Shown here: positions 7,519 through 14,939 of the stretch, piece after piece
How positions within the stretch are numbered: position 1 is the stretch's first letter
Layout of the letters: the number at the start of each line of letters is the position of its first letter
Assembly: GCA_964397205.1 (NCBI GenBank)
Contig: CAYNIT010000043.1
Coordinates: 1-23,704, forward strand
From: Phaeodactylibacter sp964397205
GTDB lineage: Bacteria; Bacteroidota; Bacteroidia; Chitinophagales; Saprospiraceae
Direction: 5' to 3'
Length of the DNA: 23,704 bases
Position numbers and translations under genes: made by a program
The notes under the pieces: model-generated
The model's database searches: none
The model's input: only the letters and a program-made list of their open reading frames with translations
Told to the model about the DNA's origin: nothing

Positions 7519-8391
7519 ATGAAACCTACTTCTACTCCTCCAATTGGCGAGACAGCGCTCCGGGCGAGCCGCAGCATCAGCTCAGCGCTGCAACGGCACT
7601 GGCTTAAAATGGCACTCTTGGGCACAGCTGTTTACATGGCTCACCACCGGGATATGGACATCAACCTGCAGTTAAACAGCGCTACGGCTGCGGCGGTACA
7701 AGCTGTTCCCCAAAAGCAACAGCCGCAAGCCAGGGCTATGGCCCTGCGTTCAGCCGTAGCGGAGCCCCGGCCAATGAATACCTCGATGGCCCGCAGCTCG
7801 AAGAGCGAAGCCGCCAAGCAACCGAAAAAATCCTCTCCGTCAAAGCGGGTGAACGTCAGCAACCTATCCAATACGTATTCCAACCTTACCGCCGCCAACA
7901 AGGGCGAAAAGAGGGCCGAGTCAAAAGCAGCGCGGCGGGCCAAGCGGCGCCGGCAGCAGCAGTACGTACAGCGATTTGCCAAAGTAGCGCAAATGGAAAT
8001 GGAAAAATACGGCATCCCCGCCAGCATTACCCTGGCGCAAGGGCTGCTGGAAAGCAATGTCGGGGCGAGCAAATTGGCGACCCACAACAACAACCACTTC
8101 GGCATCAAATGCTTTTCCCGCAGCTGCCGCCCGGGCCATTGCTCTAACTTCACAGATGACAGCCACAAGGACTTTTTCCGAAAGTACAAAAGCGCCTGGG
8201 AAAGCTACCGTGCCCACAGCCTGCTGCTCAAGCGCAGCGATCGTTACCAGCCTCTGTTTGAACTGCCCAGCAGCAACTACAAAGCCTGGGCGAAGGGCTT
8301 GAAAAAAGCGGGCTACGCAACGGATGCCGCCTACGCGGATAAGATCATCCACCTCATCGAGGATCTGGATCTGCACCGTTTCGACCGCTGA
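7519..8391 (+). CDS. Glucosaminidase-domain peptidoglycan hydrolase
   Basis: A 290-residue protein with a C-terminal glucosaminidase domain (family of FlgJ, LytD/AcmA-type N-acetylglucosaminidases) that cleaves peptidoglycan glycan strands. The domain spans about residues 145-288: FAKVAQMEMEKYGIPASITL then AQGLLESNVGASKLA with the catalytic Glu178, then NNNHFGIKCF, the FRKYKSAWESYRAHSLLL block and the YATDAAYADKII end. The N-terminus has a short hydrophobic stretch (about residues 33-42, MALLGTAVYM), which may be a signal anchor, followed by a low-complexity basic/Ser/Ala-rich linker (about 65-150). No LysM is present. The stop codon directly abuts the stop codon of the convergent CHAT-protein gene. 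A -7 box and an AT-rich tract precede the ATG. Confidence 0.9.
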   Translation: MKPTSTPPIGETALRASRSISSALQRHWLKMALLGTAVYMAHHRDMDINLQLNSATAAAVQAVPQKQQPQARAMALRSAVAEPRPMNTSMARSSKSEAAKQPKKSSPSKRVNVSNLSNTYSNLTAANKGEKRAESKAARRAKRRRQQQYVQRFAKVAQMEMEKYGIPASITLAQGLLESNVGASKLATHNNNHFGIKCFSRSCRPGHCSNFTDDSHKDFFRKYKSAWESYRAHSLLLKRSDRYQPLFELPSSNYKAWAKGLKKAGYATDAAYADKIIHLIEDLDLHRFDR

Positions 8392-11295
8392 TTACCCCCA
8401 CTTCACCCACCAGCCGATCAGTATGAGCAGGGCAACAACTGCCACAATCCAGGCAGCGGGTATGTTGCCCACGGCCATAGCGGGCCGCTGAGGGCTGCCA
8501 AATACTTGCATGTGCCAAAGGCCGGCTGCCGTATTGGCTGCTCCGCTGGATGTGCCTGACCGCAGTTGGTGCAGGCTCTGCGCAAAGTTTCCGTGGTTTT
8601 CCCATCCCTTTGTCGTAGCTGCCAGATCCTCCGCGGTGATGCCATTCTGCTGGTAGAGCAGCATGTTGCCGGCTCCTCGGTTTTGCAAAGCCCCAAAGGA
8701 AAACAAAAGCCGGCCGGCATAGCTATCCGCAGTACTTGGAGCAGGCATGACGATGCGCCGCGATAACAGGCCCTCCCGCGGCCAGTAGCGCAGCAGGGTG
8801 TCCATCTCCATAGACGGCAAGGACAACAACGCCAACTTGCATTGGATGCCTTGGGGACAGGCCAGTTCTGCCCATGCTTGCCCACCCCCATTTACAATCC
8901 AATTCCGAAACCAGTCTGGCCCGCCCAACTGCTGGAAATCTCCAGTCATCAAAGTAGGGTCGCCGGCCGCCCATTGCTCGTCCCGCTTTTCTAAGGCTAC
9001 TCTGCCTGCTTTCCGGCCGGGCAATTGCTTCGAAGAATAATAATCCTGCCAAAAGCCGCTAGCGGAAGTGTGGCGGTAAATCTCAAAAGCACTGCCTATG
9101 GGGTCTCCTTCCGGCCTGCTTAGGGCAGCGAAAGGGAAAAGGCCTAGTGCCGCATCAGGAACAATCAATAAGCGCTTCGCCCTGCCATTGGCCTCTATTG
9201 GCGGCAGCAGTATTTCGCCTGCTTCACGCCCCATCTTTAGAAGGGCTTCCATCTGCGTACAAGATGCCATGTGCTGCAGTTGCTCGCGCTCGTCCCCAAA
9301 CAGCGGCTGGCGCAGCATCTCCACCCGCTCAGGCCGCAGATGCAAAATAAACAGGTGCTGCCTACCCACAAAATAGTGCAGTGACTGAGCCCTGCACCGC
9401 TGCAACAATTCCTGAAACTCAGCTCGCTGAAGCCCTTCTTCGGGGAGTTTTTCGTAGCGCCGGCTTTTGCCAGCCCCCAGGGCATCCTGCCAAAAGCCAG
9501 CATTGTAGCCAGCAGCGGTGTACTGTCCGGGCTCTAAACCATTTCGCAGGGCGCTCATTCTGCTATTGTTGCGCCGGAACAACGCCTGCTGGTACAGCGG
9601 GGCAAATTCGGCAGGCCCTATGGCGAGCCATTGTTCTACCTTTTGGGTTTGTTCAAATTGCCGAAACGCAAGGCCCAAATCGTGCTCAGCACCGGATTGG
9701 CGGTACATCAGATAGCTCACATCCAGGGCAGCTTCAGCAATTAGGCGCTGGTACTTCGACAGCCAGTATCGCTCCCGGAGGAATAAGGGCCTAAAAATGG
9801 CTTCGTCCAAATAAGTGTTGCCATAATCCAACTGCTGTTTTGCATCTCGGAGCAAGCCAAGCTGCTGCGGAGATTGAGCGGCCAAGTCAGTGTAAGCTAA
9901 AGCGGCTAGCTGGTGCAACTGAAAAAGTAGAAACACGCGATGGCCCGGGCACTTGGCCAAACCTTCCAATAAGGCCTTCAATGCCTGATCGGGAGCACGC
10001 TCGGAAAGCGATACCTCACCAGTGATCAAGCAGGCTCTCGCAGCAATTGCCGGAAATGGAGAGGAAAGCAGGCGGGCAGCCAAGGCTCTCGCAGTTTCGT
10101 ACTCGCCCAACTCGTGTGCTGCCCGGGCTCGCAACAAGCTGAGCTCCGCGCCAAGCATAGCATCAGGCCCTATCTCGTCTTGTCTTAGGCCAGCCCAACA
10201 GGCAGCTGCTTCGGGTCTATGAGTAGCCAGCGCTAGCTCTCCGGCCAGGAGTTGGTGCAGTGGGGGCAATCCCCCATGGCCTTCCCGTAAGTCGTTGTAC
10301 ATTGCTGCCGCCTGAGGCAGATCCCCATTGATCCGCTTCCAGTCCGCCAACAGCAGCTTCGTACTCTTGGCGGCCTCCACTGCTTCCGGCATGGCTTCGG
10401 CATATGCCATTGCTTTTTGAAGCATCCGGAGCCCTTCCACCGTTTTGCCTTCTTCCAATGCTTCTGCGCCTAAATGGTGAAAAGCCATAGCAGCTGAGGG
10501 GCCAGGGCTCTCATCGCAAGATTGGAGATGGGGGAGCGCTTCGCGGTATAGCTCAATGCGCTTCTGCCGGGCGGAGATGGCTGCCAATTGGCACAGCGCT
10601 TGGGACAAAAGGTGTTTATCAGAACTCCCTTCTGCACGCAGGATACGAATAGCGCGCTCGTAGGTTTTTTTTGCCGCTGCTCTCTGCTCTTCCTGTTTAT
10701 AAAGGTTGCCCATTTGGACCAGCAGAGGGGCTACTTCGGGATGTTGGCGATGGTAGCGGTCTTCGATAATGCTCAGCGCCTCCGTTAAGTTGATTTTTGC
10801 CATTTCTACATCGCCAGCCGCCTGATGAATATTGGCTATTTGCCTCAGGGAAGCCGCTACGCCCGGATGGAGCCGGCCGTTGATGGACTCCCGTATGTCG
10901 AGGCCCATCTTATGGTAAGTCAGGGCATCCGCATAGCGATGGGAAGCAGCATAGACCTCCGCTAGCTGATGAGCCGCTTTGGCGGCTTCTTCCTTATCGC
11001 GCCCCAGGATGTTGATGCATTTCCAGAGGGCGCGTTTGGCCGTACGCTTAGCCTTTAGGTGCTGCGCGGTGGCAAGGTAGGCTTCCGTCAGTTCATTCAG
11101 GCAATTGAAGTAGTAAACCCACTTCTTTTCGGAGGCGTACAAATCTGCTGCGGTCTGTAGCTCCTCGATGGCAGCTCCCGGCTTTCCGTTGAGCAGCAGG
11201 GAGGCAGCTCGGTTTTGATGTTGAGCAGCATCCTGGGTGTAAGCAAGGGTAGCAAAGCACCAGGATACCGTCAGGTAGATGGCAATAGTTCTCAT
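8392..11295 (-). CDS. Exported TPR protein with degenerate C-terminal CHAT domain
   Basis: A 967-residue protein with a signal peptide (MRTIAIYLTVSWCFATLAYT), about ten tetratricopeptide-like helical repeats (residues about 25-480; e.g. PGAAIEELQTAADLY, YADALTYHKMGLDIRESING, AAAKKTYERAIRIL), a helical linker, and a CHAT (caspase-like) domain from about 650 to 935. The CHAT core is recognised by RLLIVPDAALGLFPFAALS (about 705-724) and the final GLWHMQVFGS strand. A single transmembrane helix (AAWIVAVVALLILIGWW, about 945-961) ends the protein, so it should be tethered with the rest in the periplasm. The strands that normally carry the catalytic dyad lack it: where families have HLATHG and SACxTG, this protein reads WIVNGGGQ and LALLSLPSME. 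It therefore looks like a pseudoprotease, perhaps a scaffold. Function unknown. Confidence 0.82.
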   Translation of the reverse strand: MRTIAIYLTVSWCFATLAYTQDAAQHQNRAASLLLNGKPGAAIEELQTAADLYASEKKWVYYFNCLNELTEAYLATAQHLKAKRTAKRALWKCINILGRDKEEAAKAAHQLAEVYAASHRYADALTYHKMGLDIRESINGRLHPGVAASLRQIANIHQAAGDVEMAKINLTEALSIIEDRYHRQHPEVAPLLVQMGNLYKQEEQRAAAKKTYERAIRILRAEGSSDKHLLSQALCQLAAISARQKRIELYREALPHLQSCDESPGPSAAMAFHHLGAEALEEGKTVEGLRMLQKAMAYAEAMPEAVEAAKSTKLLLADWKRINGDLPQAAAMYNDLREGHGGLPPLHQLLAGELALATHRPEAAACWAGLRQDEIGPDAMLGAELSLLRARAAHELGEYETARALAARLLSSPFPAIAARACLITGEVSLSERAPDQALKALLEGLAKCPGHRVFLLFQLHQLAALAYTDLAAQSPQQLGLLRDAKQQLDYGNTYLDEAIFRPLFLRERYWLSKYQRLIAEAALDVSYLMYRQSGAEHDLGLAFRQFEQTQKVEQWLAIGPAEFAPLYQQALFRRNNSRMSALRNGLEPGQYTAAGYNAGFWQDALGAGKSRRYEKLPEEGLQRAEFQELLQRCRAQSLHYFVGRQHLFILHLRPERVEMLRQPLFGDEREQLQHMASCTQMEALLKMGREAGEILLPPIEANGRAKRLLIVPDAALGLFPFAALSRPEGDPIGSAFEIYRHTSASGFWQDYYSSKQLPGRKAGRVALEKRDEQWAAGDPTLMTGDFQQLGGPDWFRNWIVNGGGQAWAELACPQGIQCKLALLSLPSMEMDTLLRYWPREGLLSRRIVMPAPSTADSYAGRLLFSFGALQNRGAGNMLLYQQNGITAEDLAATTKGWENHGNFAQSLHQLRSGTSSGAANTAAGLWHMQVFGSPQRPAMAVGNIPAAWIVAVVALLILIGWWVKWG

Positions 11296-11522
11296 TAGTA
11301 GTTTGTATATCCAGCGCTACGGGCACTGGTATGACTTGTTTTGTTCAATCGATGCCGGCTTGTTGACTGTTCGATGGGATGTTTGCTTCCAACAAAAGCA
11401 GGGGGCTAAAGTATGCCAGGGAAGCAGCTTTGGCACAACAAGCAAAATCAAGCTACATGGCGATCACCTTTTAAATATAGCCAATTTTGCCGAGGAAAGA
11501 AAATCGAATGGGCCAAGCAGCC

Positions 11523-11765
11523 CTATCCACCGCTCACCGGCGGTATGATGACCAGCTCGTCTTCCGGTTGCACCAGCTGATTGTCTTCTGCATAGGCGGT
11601 ATTGACAGCAATTGAGAGAGAAGCAAGCTTCTGGAAATCAGGGTACTGATCGCACAGTTTTTCCTTCAGCTGCCCTACGCTTGCTTGCTTCGGGAGCTCC
11701 ATCGTCATCTGACTGCCCCCTAAAATGTCCCTTGCAATACCGAAAGCTAAAATACGAACTTGCAT
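11523..11765 (-). CDS. moaD: MoaD/ThiS family sulfur carrier protein
   Basis: An 80-residue ubiquitin-like protein ending in Gly-Gly (VIIPPVSGG), the tail that is adenylated by MoeB and thiocarboxylated to donate sulfur in molybdopterin synthase. The start MQVRILAFGIARDILGG and the length are typical of MoaD, the small subunit of that synthase; ThiS is usually shorter (about 66). No moaE, moaA, moaC or moeB is adjacent, so the gene is an orphan here. It is transcribed in the same direction as the CHAT-protein gene, 227 bp upstream of it. No clear -7 element is seen in the long gap upstream. Cytoplasmic. Confident for the family, good for MoaD over ThiS. Confidence 0.85.
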   Translation of the reverse strand: MQVRILAFGIARDILGGSQMTMELPKQASVGQLKEKLCDQYPDFQKLASLSIAVNTAYAEDNQLVQPEDELVIIPPVSGG

Positions 11766-12084
11766 AGCATTTTCCTTTTTGCCATTTGAAAGTAAAGCGG
11801 CTCCCTGCTCTGGAGCAAGGCTTACACATTGTTGTGGTGAAGCCCGGCGCGCCTTAACATAACTTTAAGAAAAAATTAACACTTTGCGCCATACCCCTTT
11901 TTGCTGCCGGCGAAATCCACACAATCAACGGGCATCTACCTGCTTCAGGGTATTTTGTTTTACAGCGGGCTTGCGCGGACGGCTTGCCTCTGATGCGCCC
12001 GTGGTTTGCCAAACTTAATTAACCACAAGTAAGCAGAAAAAATGGGTTAAAGGGGCCCCATCCGGCAGGTTGGAGGGGCAATCG
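11766..12084. other. Non-coding stretch between moaD and the transglycosylase promoter
   Basis: Together with the promoter and leader to its right this makes a 594-bp gap without a convincing gene. I see no RNA gene in this part. It contains AT-rich patches (11858-11880) and one 6+6 bp inverted repeat, GTGGTT...AACCAC (12001-12006 with 12021-12026). The stretch presumably holds the moaD promoter, which I could not place. Confidence 0.5.
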
Positions 12085-12115
12085 TTGACTTTTTTGGCCA
12101 AAGGGTATAGCTTTG
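12085..12115 (+). promoter_or_regulatory. Bacteroidota-type promoter for the leader and first transglycosylase
   Basis: TTG (12085-12087), exactly 20 bp, then TAGCTTTG (12108-12115), a full match to TTG-N19-21-TAnnTTTG. Transcription would start near 12122, about 238 nt before the ATG at 12360, leaving a long 5' leader. Confidence 0.6.
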
Positions 12116-12188
12116 CCTTGGAAATCATAACCGGGAAAGCCCCAGTTCAGATTTCTACATGTACGAAACACAGAGAGTTTAAAAATTA

Positions 12189-12347
12189 TTGCATGCCTGC
12201 GCCGGTACTTTTGCTACTGGTGCAAGAGAGTGGTTTTGCTCACCGGAAGGTGAGCATGTTTGCTTTCTGGGGAGTGCTGCCGTTCGAAAGGGCAGCAGCA
12301 CGGAGTATTGCGGGAGAGGCCCCAGCTCCTGCCCAGGCTTCATGCAA
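12189..12347 (+). ncRNA. Candidate structured 5' leader (possible riboregulator)
   Basis: The leader downstream of the promoter can fold as a closed multi-stem junction ending 12 nt before the ATG. P1: 12189-12199 (TTGCATGCCTG) with 12334-12347, 11 bp with a three-base bulge. P2: 12200-12207 with 12215-12222, eight pairs including two G-U. P3: 12237-12244 TGCTCACC with 12249-12256, a perfect 8-bp stem capped by the GNRA-type tetraloop GGAA. P4: 12275-12281 TGCTGCC with 12291-12297, perfect. P5: 12310-12316 with 12326-12332, seven pairs including one G-U. I do not recognise any known riboswitch class. Pairs were read by eye, without energy or covariation support; chance folding in GC-rich sequence is possible. 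Confidence 0.35.
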
Positions 12348-12359
12348 AATGCTTTTACA

Positions 12360-13505
12360 ATGAAATTCCCATGGACAATTGTAGCTGTGCTGGCAGCTAA
12401 CAGCCTAGCCGCTACACCCAAAACAGAAGCATCGCCCCCCGATGCTGCCAACGAATACGGCTACCGCTGGTCGGCCCGTATAGAGGGGGATGTCAAAGAA
12501 CGGCTGAAACAACTCAGCCTTCCATTCGAAGCTCGCTACGATCCTACTGTGCGGAGCACCATCAAGGAGTATGTGACCAACGGTTACCGGGATACGGAGG
12601 CATTGTTGGGCCGCACCTCCGCTTACTTCCCAATTTTTGAGCACTACTTGCGCATTTACGGGCTTCCCCAAGAACTCCGCTATTTGCCCATAGTTGAAAC
12701 GGGCCTTAAGGTGAGGGCCTATTCTCAAGCGGGAGCTGCTGGCCTTTGGCAGTTCATCCCTTCTTCGGCTCGCTTATACGGCTTGAAGATGAATGGCTAC
12801 GTAGACGAGCGGCTGGACCCTTACCGCTCTACAGAAGCGGCGGTGAGGATGCTCTCAAGGCTGCACGATCAGTACAAGAGCTGGCCGCTGGTGCTTGCTG
12901 CCTACAATTGCGGCCCTGTGCGCGTCAATGAAGCCATACGCGAGGCGGGCTGCCGGGACTTCTATACGGTAGCGGAACACCTTCCGGGGGAGACGCAGGA
13001 GTACGTCCCCCGCTTCGTAGCGGCAGCTTACATTGCTAACTTCTACAGTGATCACGGGCTAAAACCCCGTTATCAGGACGCGGCGCTGCAAAATCTGCGC
13101 GCCATCCGGATCACCAATGAATTGACCTTTGGCGAAATCGCTCACGCCACTGAAGTTTCGATGAAGAAGATTGAGCAGCTAAATCCGGCCTACCGCCGGG
13201 CCATCATTCCCAAAAGCAGGCGCGGCCATTACCTCAGCCTCCCCGCCTCCGGCATGAATGGGCTCAAGAGCTACCTGGCCGCCAAACGTGGCGCTACTGA
13301 ACTGGAGCAAATGCTGCTCTATCCTAACTACCACAAGACTTTCTATACCGTGCGCCCGGGCGAGAGCATAGAGGTGCTCAGCCAGCGGTTCCGCTGTACG
13401 GTGGAAGAAATACAGGACTGGAATTACCTTCAAACCCCGGAAGTAGTAGTTAATCAAGAACTGTTGTTTTTTGTGCCTGATGCAAGTCTTGTTGCCAAAC
13501 CCTAG
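12360..13505 (+). CDS. MltD-like lytic transglycosylase with C-terminal LysM
   Basis: A 381-residue exported lytic transglycosylase (GH23, family 1), cleaving the MurNAc-GlcNAc bond of peptidoglycan. A signal peptide (MKFPWTIVAVLAANSLAA) starts at the ATG at 12360; its opening resembles that of the paralog downstream (MKVPV). The SLT domain, about residues 80-240, carries catalytic Glu113 (YLPIVETGL; ET where most have ES), AGAAGLWQFIPSSARLYGL, DERLDPYRSTEAAVRML and VLAAYNCGPVRV. A LysM-like module follows at about 245-300 (ITNELTFGEIAHATEVSMKK...) and a clear C-terminal LysM at about 325-378 (FYTVRPGESIEVLSQRF). The same frame is open back to an ATG at 12189, but that 57-residue Cys-rich extension precedes the signal peptide and lies in the candidate leader, so I reject it. 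A strong terminator follows. Confidence 0.92.
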   Translation: MKFPWTIVAVLAANSLAATPKTEASPPDAANEYGYRWSARIEGDVKERLKQLSLPFEARYDPTVRSTIKEYVTNGYRDTEALLGRTSAYFPIFEHYLRIYGLPQELRYLPIVETGLKVRAYSQAGAAGLWQFIPSSARLYGLKMNGYVDERLDPYRSTEAAVRMLSRLHDQYKSWPLVLAAYNCGPVRVNEAIREAGCRDFYTVAEHLPGETQEYVPRFVAAAYIANFYSDHGLKPRYQDAALQNLRAIRITNELTFGEIAHATEVSMKKIEQLNPAYRRAIIPKSRRGHYLSLPASGMNGLKSYLAAKRGATELEQMLLYPNYHKTFYTVRPGESIEVLSQRFRCTVEEIQDWNYLQTPEVVVNQELLFFVPDASLVAKP

Positions 13506-13529
13506 CAACTTACCTTATACGTTTTTTCG

Positions 13530-13566
13530 AAAAGCCCGGCCTGCATCTGCAGCGCCGGGCTTTTTT
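13530..13566 (+). terminator. Strong rho-independent terminator
   Basis: AAAAGCCCGGC (13530-13540) pairs perfectly with GCCGGGCTTTT (13554-13564), and the intervening CTGCATCTGCAG pairs with itself to extend the stem. A run of six T residues (13561-13566) follows. It sits 25 bp past the first transglycosylase stop and separates the two paralogs. Confidence 0.9.
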
Positions 13567-13613
13567 GTAGGTTAGCCCAATTAAGACGGGGGACAGCGCC
13601 GTATGCCAGCTTT

Positions 13614-13660
13614 ATAAATAACTGATAAATAATAGGTTGATGCAGAAAATACCATAAATA
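13614..13660 (+). repeat. Three ATAAATA direct repeats upstream of second transglycosylase
   Basis: ATAAATA occurs at 13614-13620, 13625-13631 and 13654-13660, within 100 bp before the ATG at 13715. The first two are 11 bp apart, about one helical turn. This may be an AT-rich promoter or binding region; no TAnnTTTG element is visible. Confidence 0.3.
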
Positions 13661-13714
13661 GGGTAACGAAAAACCGAAGGGGCCGTACAATGGGTAAGAA
13701 ACTAAACCCTAGCC

Positions 13715-14698
13715 ATGAAAGTCCCAGTTATCGTTACCGCTCTAGCATTTAGTGGAAGCTTGCTTCCGGCACCCCCTGCTGTTGCCGCGGAGCAAGTTTC
13801 CCTAGAGCAACAGCTGCAACAGCAAATCCCCAGGCGGGTGCTAGCCATGGACCTTCCCTTCACGGTACACTATACCTCCCGGGTACAGCATGAAATCAGC
13901 CGGTACCTGAACAGCGGCAGAAGGCCCGCTGCGTATATGCTCGGCCGGGCAAGCATGTACTTCCCCATTTTTGATTATTACTTGGAAGCTCACCAGCTTC
14001 CGAAAATGCTCAGATACATCCCTCTGCTGGAGTCGAGGCTACAGCCAAGCGCTGAATCTCCCGCCGGAGCAGCTGGTTTATGGCAGTTCATGCCAGGCAC
14101 CGGTAAAGCATACGGGCTGGAAATAAATGAGTGGGTGGATGAACGGAAGCATCCCTGCCGGGCCACGGATGCTGCTGTTCGTTACCTTTGGCACCTCCAC
14201 GGGCAGTTTGAAGACTGGTCGCTAGCGCTGGCCGCTTACAATTGCGGGCCGGGCAGGGTACGGCAGGCCATGCGCGAGACTGGATGCCGAAAGTTCTGGG
14301 ACCTGCAGCATGAATTGCCCCGGCAAACTCAAGCTTATGTCCCTCGTTTGATCGCAGCTATGTACGTAGCCGAGCAGTACGAGGAACACCGCATCACGCC
14401 TCGCTTTCGCTCCTATTATAAGCAATCCTTCAGTGTATTCCGCATTCAGCACGATTTAGACCTCGCAGCAATAGCTCAGCACTGCGGCATGAAGCTTGGC
14501 CGGCTGCTGAGCTGGAACCCCGGCTACGCCATGCCCTTTGTCCCAGAAGGAGCAAAACCCTATTATCTGATCTTGCCAAAAACCGCCCTGCCCTCCTTCC
14601 GAAAGTACATTATAAAGGAAAGCCGTAGAACCGGAAAAGATTATGCGGTAGCGGTGCTCGAAACTCACGGGAAAGCATTGGTTTTAGGGAAAACCTAG
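13715..14698 (+). CDS. MltD-like lytic transglycosylase, shorter paralog
   Basis: A 327-residue paralog of the preceding gene. A signal peptide (MKVPVIVTALAFSGSLLPAP then PAVAAE) precedes the SLT domain. Key elements are YMLGRASMYFPIFDYYL (matching LLGRTSAYFPIFEHYL upstream), the catalytic Glu106 in YIPLLESRLQPSAES, AGAAGLWQFMPGTGKAYGL, DERKHPCRATDAAVRYL and LALAAYNCGPGRV. One degenerate LysM-like module follows (about 245-295, FRIQHDLDLAAIAQHCGMKL), but the C-terminal LysM of the first copy is absent, which accounts for most of the length difference. It acts on peptidoglycan in the periplasm or at the outer membrane. It lies behind a strong terminator, so it must have its own promoter. The pair probably arose by duplication; relative order of events cannot be read. 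Confidence 0.92.
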   Translation: MKVPVIVTALAFSGSLLPAPPAVAAEQVSLEQQLQQQIPRRVLAMDLPFTVHYTSRVQHEISRYLNSGRRPAAYMLGRASMYFPIFDYYLEAHQLPKMLRYIPLLESRLQPSAESPAGAAGLWQFMPGTGKAYGLEINEWVDERKHPCRATDAAVRYLWHLHGQFEDWSLALAAYNCGPGRVRQAMRETGCRKFWDLQHELPRQTQAYVPRLIAAMYVAEQYEEHRITPRFRSYYKQSFSVFRIQHDLDLAAIAQHCGMKLGRLLSWNPGYAMPFVPEGAKPYYLILPKTALPSFRKYIIKESRRTGKDYAVAVLETHGKALVLGKT

Positions 14699-14807
14699 CG
14701 CTGAACTGTGCCAACGCCTGTTGCTTCCCCGCCGCTCCGGATCGGGCAAAACGGAAGAAATGCCGATTCTCCCGCTGTGGATCGCCCCGGCCCTGCATAC
14801 TGCTAAT

Positions 14808-14831
14808 ATCCGTCAGTACCTTCCGACGGAT
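14808..14831. repeat. Small hairpin between the second transglycosylase and lgt
   Basis: ATCCGTC (14808-14814) is the exact complement of GACGGAT (14825-14831) across a 10-base loop. There is no T-run after it on either strand, so it is a weak terminator candidate at best. Nothing else is seen in the 241-bp gap. Confidence 0.25.
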
Positions 14832-14939
14832 GAAAAGCTGGAGTAGCCGCCGGCCAGTCATCACAAAAAATTAATACCAGCGTCCGGCTTTTCCGGTGAA
14901 GTATTGCTATTATTGGACCTTCCGAACAAACCTCCAAGC

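Noticed and set aside
8392..11295. TPR-CHAT gene as a defence protease (gasdermin-type or Craspase-type)
   Set aside because: It has a signal peptide and C-terminal membrane helix, lacks the His/Cys dyad, and no gasdermin, CRISPR or other defence gene is nearby.
12189..12359. 57-residue in-frame N-terminal extension of the first transglycosylase
   Set aside because: It is Cys-rich, would precede a normal signal peptide, is absent from the paralog, and overlaps the candidate leader structure.
11766..12359. tRNA, CRISPR array or known riboswitch in the longest gap
   Set aside because: No cloverleaf, no spaced identical repeats, and no match by eye to TPP, FMN, cobalamin, SAM, c-di-GMP or molybdenum-cofactor riboswitch consensus.
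12070..12363. 97-residue plus-strand frame in the leader region
   Set aside because: It starts upstream of the predicted transcription start, has no recognisable domain and runs into the next gene in another frame.
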